From Rhodothermales bacterium (GTDB taxonomy: Bacteria; Bacteroidota; Rhodothermia; Rhodothermales; JAHQVL01): a stretch of DNA of 64,000 bases. The translations under genes and the position numbers were made by a program. The stretch covers positions 1 through 64,000 of the forward strand of contig JAWKNW010000001.1 in the NCBI GenBank assembly GCA_041391505.1, read 5' to 3'. Positions within the stretch are counted from its first letter, which is position 1; the number at the start of each line of letters is the position of its first letter. Shown here piece by piece: positions 35,008 to 41,867 of this stretch. The notes beneath the pieces are model-generated. The model worked only from the letters and a program-made list of their open reading frames with translations. It did no database searches and was not told the DNA's origin.

Positions 35008-35565
35008 TCATTGCTGGGAAGCCGGCATCGCGCTGTCGCCGGCGCCCTGACCGGCTGCGGCGCCCCCGCGCAGATCGATCCGATTGAGCAGCGGCAGCCG
35101 CTCCGAGACATAATTCCACGTCCCGGGCAGCACCGCCGACACGGTGCGGTAGAAGAGCGACGCATCCTGCGTGGCGGGCTCGGGAATCCCCACGAAGCCG
35201 AAGACAAAAAAGACCAGGCTCAGGACGAGCGTCGCCTTGAAGGCGCCGATCGCGCCGCCCACCACGCGGTTGATGATGCCCAGCTTCAGCGCCTTGAGAA
35301 ACGACTCGAGCAGCCGGGAGACCGCGTAGGCGGCCACCTGAATGACGAGAAAGATCGCGACGAACCCGACGATGGGCGCCAGCCCCGGCGAGATGCCCGT
35401 GCTCCCTGCCAGGCGTTCGCCGACGGTATGCATGAGCTGGGCGGCGAAGACAAACGCGAAGAGAATGCCCGCCAGGCTGAACAGCTGACGAATGCCGCCG
35501 GTCGAAAAACCGCGGGCCAGGCCGATGACGATGACGACCAGAATGACCAGATCCAGGGTACCCAT
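35008..35565 (-). CDS. CvpA-family membrane protein
   Basis: About 185 residues with four transmembrane helices in the first 140: LDLVILVVIVIGLARGFSTGGIRQLFSLAGILFAFVFA, then LAPIVGFVAIFLVIQVAAYAVSRLLESFLKALKLGIINRVVGGAIGAFKATLVLSLVFFV. The GxxRGFxxGxIRQ opening and the NRVVGGAIGAFK motif define the CvpA/colicin V production family, whose role is thought to be in envelope homeostasis. The start at 35565 (MGTLDLV) is taken because the longer frame adds 54 Arg/Pro-rich residues without family character. Co-transcribed with sbcC. Confidence 0.85.
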   Translation of the reverse strand: MGTLDLVILVVIVIGLARGFSTGGIRQLFSLAGILFAFVFAAQLMHTVGERLAGSTGISPGLAPIVGFVAIFLVIQVAAYAVSRLLESFLKALKLGIINRVVGGAIGAFKATLVLSLVFFVFGFVGIPEPATQDASLFYRTVSAVLPGTWNYVSERLPLLNRIDLRGGAAAGQGAGDSAMPASQQ

Positions 35566-35696
35566 ATCGCGAGCGACGTACTGATTCGGCTGGGGGAAGA
35601 CAGAACGGCCTGGTGGGTCTGCCAGGACGGCCGCGGCCTGCGGGCAGGCGCCGGGACACAACCTACACGTTGCGAGGGCGCGGTGTTTCCGAGGCC

Positions 35697-35704
35697 GCAA
35701 AGTA
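35697..35704 (-). promoter_or_regulatory. Candidate -7 promoter box (TACTTTGC) upstream of cvpA
   Basis: The minus strand carries the same CGTACTTTGC decamer as upstream of the MerR gene, 131 bases before the cvpA start. It would give a long leader for the cvpA-sbcC transcript. Confidence 0.25.
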
Positions 35705-35766
35705 CGTTCGCGGCGCGGAATCGCCAAATGAAATGCACGAGGGGCCGCGTGTGCCGGGGCGAGACG

Positions 35767-35805
35767 ACGAAGCCGCCGGCAACATGCCGGCGGCTTCGTG
35801 TTTTT
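35767..35805. terminator. Strong hairpin with T-run near the 91-residue gene
   Basis: Perfect 15-bp arms (ACGAAGCCGCCGGCA and its complement, 35767-35781 and 35785-35799) with a 3-base loop, then GTTTTT on the plus strand. The hairpin starts 16 bases beyond the stop of the small minus-strand gene, but the T-run faces the plus strand, where no gene lies upstream. It may insulate cvpA from that gene's transcript. Confidence 0.6.
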
Positions 35806-35814
35806 AATCCAGGG

Positions 35815-36090
35815 TTATTCGTCGAACAGGGCGTCGACGAAGGCTTTGACGCGAGGCGGCGTCTCGTCCGCCATCGCATCGTACGTTTCGTAAAATTGGC
35901 GGTAGAACCGCTCGACGGCCGCGGCATCCATGTGCCGCTGGAGGGATCGGTTGACGGTGCCATGCGCGGCCTCGTCGAGCGAAGCGGTAAAACGGACATA
36001 TCGTTCGATCATGTCGTCGTTCGCTTTCTCCGATGCCAGCCCGTCGAGCGATAGCGTTGGGCGTGAAAACGTATTCGCGAAATGAGCCAT
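35815..36090 (-). CDS. Small hypothetical protein (91 residues)
   Basis: A short acidic, mainly helical protein (MERYVRFTASLDEAAHGTV-type middle; FYRQFYETYDAM and VKAFVDALF near the end). No signal peptide, membrane helix, Cys or nucleotide motif. I recognise no family. The ATG at 36090 is the start that gives a compact globular chain; the frame is open to 36195 but the added residues are Arg/His/Ser-rich. Support is moderate: codon use fits its neighbours and a strong hairpin follows the stop. Confidence 0.5.
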   Translation of the reverse strand: MAHFANTFSRPTLSLDGLASEKANDDMIERYVRFTASLDEAAHGTVNRSLQRHMDAAAVERFYRQFYETYDAMADETPPRVKAFVDALFDE

Positions 36091-36764
36091 AGAGTGAGGG
36101 TATGCACCCCTGTGATGATGCCGCGAGCACACACGTGCGCTGCGCAGCGAGCCAGAATGTTGCCTTTCTCCTGAACGATGCATCAGCGGGGTCAATCTGG
36201 GGGGAGGCGCTCGCCTGGCCGGGACCGGGCCATACCGCGAACGGACATCACTGATGTCACCAAATGTTCATCGTTCGATCACCAATTCATCGCAGATTGC
36301 GGAGGGCGCGGAAACCTCGGTCGGGAGGAAACGCACGCCGACTCCCGATTCTACGGAAAAAAGCCGTACATCCCCACCGCGTTAAAGAAATCTGCTCGCG
36401 ATGCCGATGACCTGTTTTTGTAAATGAACTTTTTTCAAGGAGTTGCCCCACCACCTAGGAACTTGAAGAACGAGGTGTCGTCATACCCGACATGCCCACC
36501 TGACGCAGGGCGAAAGCCGGCTTCAGGCGCCCTATCCCCCGTTCCCAGTTCTTTCGCGTTTTCGCGTAGTGAGTATTTGGCATCAGCATCCACGCAGGGC
36601 AGACTGCAGCCTGCGAAGCACCCGTTCGCGCAGCTCTTTCGATCGGTGTTCCGTTTTTCTGTATTGCACCGATCGTGTGACGAGGAGTATGCAACAACTT
36701 CGGGAGGTGGTTTCGCTGCCTGACCTTTGCGCTATGCTGCCTGTCTGAAAGGAAATCAAGGACT
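36091..36764 (+). other. Long intergenic region before the exopolysaccharide locus
   Basis: 674 bp without a convincing gene; a 99-codon frame (36424-36723) has no start context or family character. The left part holds a 15-base palindrome GACATCA-C-TGATGTC (36244-36258), the middle (36350-36440) is AT-rich with TTTTTGTAAATG, and the right part has an inverted repeat CGATCGGTG/CACCGATCG (36640-36648 and 36667-36675) with a T-rich loop. This size and structure fit the regulatory region of the large operon that follows. No GEMM (c-di-GMP) riboswitch core or JUMPstart sequence is recognised. Confidence 0.4.
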
Positions 36765-39128
36765 ATGGACAACAACTCGTTCCCGGTAAGTCGCGGTTAT
36801 TACCAGAATCTTCCCGCGCCCCAGATGGGCCCGCCCGATCCCCGCTTCATGGGCCCCATGTACGGTCGCAAGGAGACCGATGCAAAAACGGCTATCCATG
36901 AGGCGCTGGAGATCCTGCGCCTCGGCAAGTGGTACATCATCGGTATCGGCGCCCTGGTGTTCACGGCCGTGGCCATCTTCACCTTCACCACGAAACCGGT
37001 GTACGAAGCCAGCACGCTGCTGCTGGTGGACATCAAGGCGTCGGAGAACGAACAGAAGCTGGCGCTCGACTTCGTCAAGGGCACCCAGATCAACGACGCG
37101 AAGCTCGCCAACCAGACGCTGATCCTCCAGCAGTCCACGGAGATCGCGAAGCGCACCGCGGACCGCCTCGTCGAAATGCGCACGCTGCCCGTGACGGGCG
37201 CGCCGCTGGCCATCCTCGAGGAGAGCACCTCGATTTCCAACCTGGCCCAGTTGCTGCAGGACGAGTACCTCGCCATCAAGCCGGCGAACAGCGACAACAG
37301 CGCCGACGCCCTCGTCATCAGCGCGACCAGCAGTTCCGCGGAAGAGGCGGCGCTCATCGCGAACGTCTACGCCGAGGAATACGTCCACCAGACGGAAGAC
37401 ATGAGCAAGGAGCGGCTCACGCAACAGCGGATCTTCCTCGAACAGCAGTTCGCCGAGAAAAAGGTCGAACTCGACGAACTCGAGTCGCGCCTCGCCAACT
37501 ACATGAACCGGGAGGGCGCCACCGCGCTCGACGATCAGGCCCGCTACACCGTGGCCCAGCTGGCGCAGATGCAGGCCATGCTGGACGACGCCCGCATCGA
37601 GCAGAGCATGCACGAGTCGACGCTCCTGACGCTCGAACAGGAATTGATGGATATGCAGCCCCGCCTCACGAACCGCGTCGCCTCCGGCGTCGAGCGCGAA
37701 CTGGAGCAGGCCCAGGAGCGCATCGCGGATCTCGAAATGCGCGTCGAGCAGATCTATCAGAAATACCCGGAACTGCGCGACAACCCGTCGAGCAACCCGA
37801 CGCTGCTCGACTACCAGCAGCAGATCACGCAGCTTCGCTCGCGCGTGTACAGCCTCTCGCAGCAGTTCGTGAACGAGGTGATGGACGCCGGCGGCGTCGA
37901 TCCCCGCTCCGAAGGGCTCAGCATGAATTACCTCGCCAGCCTGAAGCGCAAGATCGCCGACGAGCGCATCGCCATCAGCGGCCAGCAGGCGAAGGTGCGC
38001 GGTCTGGAACAGCGGCTCAAGGAATATGACGTCCGCATCAAGACGATCCCGCTCCAGTCGATGGAACTCGCCAAGCTCCAGCGCCAGCAGCAGGCCGCCG
38101 AGGAGCTGTACAACATTCTCTCGCAGAAACTCGGACAGATCCGCATCGCGGAGCAGTCGGAGCGCGGCTTCGCGCAGATCATCCGCCACGCCGTGACGCC
38201 CGAGGCGCCGGTGAAGCCCAAGAAGGCCGTCAACCTCGCCATGGGCCTCATGCTCGGCCTGATGCTGGGCGTGGGCGCGGCCGTCGCCCGCCGCAAGCTC
38301 GACACCCGCGTCTATACGCCGGACGACCTGAACATCAGCGACCTGAACATGATCGGCGTCGTGCCGGACATGCGCCAGCTGATCAAGAAGGAGTTCGGCA
38401 AGCGCGCCAAGATCGATTTCGAAGGCCGCGAGATCAGCACCGGCCTCGTCGCCCTCATCGCGCCGATCTCCCCCATCGCGGAAGCGTATCGCCGGCTCTA
38501 TATCAAGCTGCAGTTCAGCCGGGACGACATGGGGATTCAGAACCTCATGATCACGAGCCCGAAAGCCGGCGCCGGGAAGAGCACGACGTCGCTCAACCTC
38601 GCCTTCACGACGGCCCAGGCCGGCAAGCGCACGCTCGTCGTCGACGCCGACCTCCGCCGGCCGTCGCTGCACGACAAACTCGGCCTGCCGGAAGGCCCCA
38701 GCCTGCTCGAACTGCTTTCGGAAGACGAGAGCCGCTGGGATTCCGAGCGCTTCTTCACCGGGTTCGAGAACCTCTACGTGATCACCGGCATCCCCGTCTC
38801 CCAGCCGGCCGAACTGCTGGGATCCCGGAAGATGATCGATCTCGTGGAGCGATTCCGGAGCGAATTCGATATTATTATCTTCGACACGCCGCCCGTCCTG
38901 GGCGCGGTCGACCCCGTGCTGCTCTCTCGTCAGTGTGACGGCGTCATCGTCGTCGCTTCGGCCGACGGGACCGACATGGACTCGCTCAAGCAGTCCATCG
39001 ACGAGCTGCGCAGCGTGGGCGCCAATGTCCTTGGCACGGTATTGAACCGATTTGACCCGAGCAGCATGTACGGCTATCGAAACACGTACGGATATAGTTA
39101 CGGTTCGAACAGTTACGTAGCGAGCTAG
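36765..39128 (+). CDS. Polysaccharide co-polymerase/tyrosine autokinase (Wzc-like)
   Basis: 787 residues. Wzz-type chain-length domain: first transmembrane helix (about 57-76), a periplasmic region with long coiled coil (about 190-440) and second helix with the Pro/Gly-rich motif (about 485-508, PVKPKKAVNLAMGLMLGLMLG). Cytoplasmic BY-kinase domain: Walker A SPKAGAGKSTTS (about 597-608), Walker A' VVDADLRRP (about 625), Walker B IIFDTPP (about 705). The C-terminus is a tyrosine cluster (MYGYRNTYGYSY... SNSY, six Tyr in 20 residues) for autophosphorylation. It should control chain length and export of the polymer together with the export protein. First gene of the locus. No phosphatase is next to it. 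Confidence 0.94.
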   Translation: MDNNSFPVSRGYYQNLPAPQMGPPDPRFMGPMYGRKETDAKTAIHEALEILRLGKWYIIGIGALVFTAVAIFTFTTKPVYEASTLLLVDIKASENEQKLALDFVKGTQINDAKLANQTLILQQSTEIAKRTADRLVEMRTLPVTGAPLAILEESTSISNLAQLLQDEYLAIKPANSDNSADALVISATSSSAEEAALIANVYAEEYVHQTEDMSKERLTQQRIFLEQQFAEKKVELDELESRLANYMNREGATALDDQARYTVAQLAQMQAMLDDARIEQSMHESTLLTLEQELMDMQPRLTNRVASGVERELEQAQERIADLEMRVEQIYQKYPELRDNPSSNPTLLDYQQQITQLRSRVYSLSQQFVNEVMDAGGVDPRSEGLSMNYLASLKRKIADERIAISGQQAKVRGLEQRLKEYDVRIKTIPLQSMELAKLQRQQQAAEELYNILSQKLGQIRIAEQSERGFAQIIRHAVTPEAPVKPKKAVNLAMGLMLGLMLGVGAAVARRKLDTRVYTPDDLNISDLNMIGVVPDMRQLIKKEFGKRAKIDFEGREISTGLVALIAPISPIAEAYRRLYIKLQFSRDDMGIQNLMITSPKAGAGKSTTSLNLAFTTAQAGKRTLVVDADLRRPSLHDKLGLPEGPSLLELLSEDESRWDSERFFTGFENLYVITGIPVSQPAELLGSRKMIDLVERFRSEFDIIIFDTPPVLGAVDPVLLSRQCDGVIVVASADGTDMDSLKQSIDELRSVGANVLGTVLNRFDPSSMYGYRNTYGYSYGSNSYVAS

Positions 39129-39199
39129 CCGCGCACGCCCGGGCGCTTATCTCCGTCCGACTCACTTCCAATCATTCTTCTTCCCTCGAGGGAATCACC

Positions 39200-39733
39200 A
39201 TGCACAGACGTCAGCGTCGTGCCAGCGCGAATGCCTATGCATTCGCGCTGTGCATGCTTACAGGTTTTTGCGCCATCCAGCCTGCACTCGCCCAGCAGAA
39301 TTTCGGGCGGATCGAGGACACGGATACCAACATCCGCTCCTACTTCTACTTCGTCGAACCCGGCGCCGCAACGATCCAGGTCTATGCGTACGGAAAGATC
39401 GGCGCCCCCGGTGTGTATGTCCTCGAAGAAGGCTCGAACATGGCGCTTCTCCTTGCACTTTCCGGAGGCCCGGTATTCGCGACGAACCCGGATTGGAATC
39501 AGACGCCCTACGTGCGGCTGTTCCGTGACCGTGGCGGCGCCCGGACGCAGATCTACGAGTCCACGCTGGACGAGATCCTGAATACGACGACCAACACGCC
39601 CGTTCTCCAGGATGGAGATGTCCTGACCCTCGAGGTGGAACAACGCCGGCGCATGAACTGGCGCGACATCTTCACCATCATCAGCCCCATTCTCTCCACG
39701 CTTCTCCTCGTCGAGAGGCTCACCCGGAATTGA
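39200..39733 (+). CDS. Short SLBB-domain polysaccharide export protein
   Basis: 177 residues. Signal peptide (AFALCMLTGFCAIQPALA then QQ), an SLBB-like beta-grasp module (about 58-150, VYAYGKIGAPGVYVLEEGSNMALLLALSGGP) and a C-terminal hydrophobic helix (about 150-172, IFTIISPILSTLLLVERL). Full-length Wza-type exporters have a Poly_export domain before the SLBB repeats; that is absent here, so the pore must be completed by another protein or oligomer. The C-terminal helix is placed like the membrane-spanning helix of Wza. It lies 71 bp after the co-polymerase gene and 9 bp before fcl. Confidence 0.75.
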   Translation: MHRRQRRASANAYAFALCMLTGFCAIQPALAQQNFGRIEDTDTNIRSYFYFVEPGAATIQVYAYGKIGAPGVYVLEEGSNMALLLALSGGPVFATNPDWNQTPYVRLFRDRGGARTQIYESTLDEILNTTTNTPVLQDGDVLTLEVEQRRRMNWRDIFTIISPILSTLLLVERLTRN

Positions 39734-39742
39734 TTTATTTTC

Positions 39743-40711
39743 ATGGTCTCGAAACACGATCGGATCTTTGTGGCCGGCCATCGCGGTCTCGTGGGCTCGG
39801 CCATCGTACGCCGGCTGACGGCCGGCGGATATGAGCACATCGTCACCCGCACGCGCCAGGAACTCGACCTGTTGTCCCAGGCGGACGTAGCGGCATTTTT
39901 TGCCGCCGAGCGCCCGCACGTCGTCATGCTGGCCGCCGCCAAGGTGGGCGGCATCCTGGCCAACAACTCGTTTCCGGCGGACTTCATCAGCGACAACCTG
40001 GTCATTGAAGCCAACATCATCCGCGCGGCCTTCGCCGCCGGCGTCAAGCGGCTCATTTTCCTCGGCAGCTCCTGCATCTATCCCAAGCTGGCACCGCAGC
40101 CGCTGAAGGAAGAGTACCTGCTTACCGGTCCGCTCGAACCGACCAACGAATGGTACGCCATCGCCAAGATCGCCGGGATCAAACTGTGCCAGGCCTACCG
40201 CAAGCAACATGGCTGCGATTATTTCAGCATGATGCCCACCAACCTGTATGGGCCGCGCGACAACTTCGACCTCAAGTCCAGCCACGTCCTCCCCGCCCTG
40301 ATCCGTAAATTCCACGAGGCGCGGGGCGCGGACGGCACGCCGGACGCCCCGGTCACGTTATGGGGCACCGGAACGCCGCTTCGGGAATTCCTGTATGTCG
40401 ACGATCTCGCCGACGCGACGGTCTACGCGATGGAACAGCCGGCGGAAGCGATTTACCGGGTGGCGCCGGACGGCATTCTCAATGTCGGCGTCGGGCACGA
40501 TCTTTCCATACGGGAACTGGCCGAGCTCGTGCGCGAGGTCGTGGGCAGCGCGAGCCCGATCGAGTACGACGCCACGAAGCCGGACGGAACGCCCCGGAAA
40601 CTGATGGACGTTTCGCGCATGACGACCCTCGGCTGGACGGCCAGGACATCCCTCAAAGAGGGCATTCGCCTCTCGTACGAGTGGTTCCAGGATCATTATC
40701 TCGCCGTATGA
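39743..40711 (+). CDS. fcl: GDP-L-fucose synthase
   Basis: 322 residues, short-chain dehydrogenase/epimerase family. Nucleotide-binding VAGHRGLVGSAIVRRL at the N-terminus, SSCIYP (Ser of the catalytic triad near 107-112) and Tyr-Lys in WYAIAKIAG (about 136-143), followed by PTNLYGPRDNFD. It converts GDP-4-keto-6-deoxymannose from Gmd to GDP-L-fucose (epimerisation and reduction). Its order fcl then gmd is inverted relative to many loci but they are adjacent, 71 bp apart. Confidence 0.96.
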   Translation: MVSKHDRIFVAGHRGLVGSAIVRRLTAGGYEHIVTRTRQELDLLSQADVAAFFAAERPHVVMLAAAKVGGILANNSFPADFISDNLVIEANIIRAAFAAGVKRLIFLGSSCIYPKLAPQPLKEEYLLTGPLEPTNEWYAIAKIAGIKLCQAYRKQHGCDYFSMMPTNLYGPRDNFDLKSSHVLPALIRKFHEARGADGTPDAPVTLWGTGTPLREFLYVDDLADATVYAMEQPAEAIYRVAPDGILNVGVGHDLSIRELAELVREVVGSASPIEYDATKPDGTPRKLMDVSRMTTLGWTARTSLKEGIRLSYEWFQDHYLAV

Positions 40712-40769
40712 CGCCGCGCCCTCACGCGCCGGCGGACCCGAGTCAATCCAAGTAATCCAATAATCTCTA

Positions 40770-40777
40770 TAGATTTG
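40770..40777 (+). promoter_or_regulatory. Candidate -7 promoter box (TAGATTTG) directly before gmd
   Basis: TAGATTTG fits TAnnTTTG exactly and ends five bases before the gmd ATG. If used, transcription would begin at or next to the start codon, giving a leaderless gmd message. No -33 TTTG is visible at the usual spacing, so it may be coincidence. Confidence 0.25.
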
Positions 40778-40782
40778 CACTC

Positions 40783-41856
40783 ATGAAAAAACCCTGTGCA
40801 CTGATCACCGGCATCACCGGTCAGGATGGCGCCTATCTGGCCGAGCTGCTCCTCAAAAAAGGCTATGAAGTCCACGGCATCAAGCGCCGCGCGAGTTCCT
40901 TCAACACCCAGCGTATCGATCACCTCTATGTCGACCCGCACGTCGACAGTGCGCGCTTTTTTCTCCACTACGGCGATCTGACGGACTCGACGAACCTGAT
41001 CCGTATCGTCCAGGAGGTGCAGCCCACTGAGATTTACAACCTGGCCGCCCAGAGCCACGTCCAGGTAAGCTTCGAGACGCCGGAATATACCGCCAACGTC
41101 GACGCCGTCGGGACGCTGCGCCTCCTCGAGGCCATCCGCATCCTCGGACTGCAGGACACGACGCGGTTCTACCAGGCGTCGACGAGCGAGCTGTACGGCA
41201 AGGTCCAGGCCGTTCCGCAGAGCGAGACCACCCCGTTTTATCCGCGCAGCCCGTATGCCGCCGCGAAGCTGTACGCCTACTGGATCACGGTGAACTATCG
41301 CGAGGCGTACAACATGTTCGCCTGCAACGGCATCCTCTTCAACCACGAGAGCCCGCTTCGCGGCGAGACCTTCGTCACGCGCAAGATCACCCGGGCGGCG
41401 GCGCGTATCCACCTGGGTCTGCAGAAGCAGCTTTATCTCGGCAACCTCGACGCCAAGCGCGACTGGGGCCATGCCCGCGACTACGTCGAAGGGATGTGGC
41501 GCATGCTGCAGCAGGATCAGCCGGACGATTACGTGCTGGCCACCGGAAAAACCACCACCGTCCGCGACTTCTGCACGGCCGCGTTTGCGTCCGTCGGCAT
41601 CACCGTCGCCTGGAAGGGTTCGGACGAGGATGAAAAAGGCTACCGGACCGACAACGGCGAAGTCGTGGTCGAGGTAGATCCGCGTTATTACCGTCCGACG
41701 GAAGTCGACCTCCTGCTCGGCGACCCGGCCAAGGCCAGGGCCGTTCTCGGCTGGGAAGCCACCTGCACGCTCGACGAGATGGTGCGCGACATGGTCGACT
41801 CGGACCTGGAAGCGGCTCGTGATGAACTCACCTTGCGTGAACGTCACGTCGCCTGA
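40783..41856 (+). CDS. gmd: GDP-mannose 4,6-dehydratase
   Basis: 357 residues, extended short-chain dehydrogenase. LITGITGQDGAYLAELL at the N-terminus, Ser-Thr of the triad in QASTSELYGKVQAVPQSE, YxxxK in SPYAAAKLYAYWITVNYREAY and the NHESPLRGETFVTRKIT motif are diagnostic. It makes GDP-4-keto-6-deoxy-D-mannose, the precursor of GDP-fucose (and, by other enzymes, GDP-rhamnose or GDP-perosamine); fcl next door points to fucose. Confidence 0.97.
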   Translation: MKKPCALITGITGQDGAYLAELLLKKGYEVHGIKRRASSFNTQRIDHLYVDPHVDSARFFLHYGDLTDSTNLIRIVQEVQPTEIYNLAAQSHVQVSFETPEYTANVDAVGTLRLLEAIRILGLQDTTRFYQASTSELYGKVQAVPQSETTPFYPRSPYAAAKLYAYWITVNYREAYNMFACNGILFNHESPLRGETFVTRKITRAAARIHLGLQKQLYLGNLDAKRDWGHARDYVEGMWRMLQQDQPDDYVLATGKTTTVRDFCTAAFASVGITVAWKGSDEDEKGYRTDNGEVVVEVDPRYYRPTEVDLLLGDPAKARAVLGWEATCTLDEMVRDMVDSDLEAARDELTLRERHVA

Positions 41857-41867
41857 TCCCCGTACGA

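Noticed and set aside
36424..36723. 99-codon frame in the EPS leader region
   Set aside because: No start context, Ser/Pro-rich composition and no family. It lies across dyads that look regulatory.
36091..36764. c-di-GMP riboswitch or JUMPstart element before the EPS locus
   Set aside because: The conserved cores of these elements were looked for and not found.
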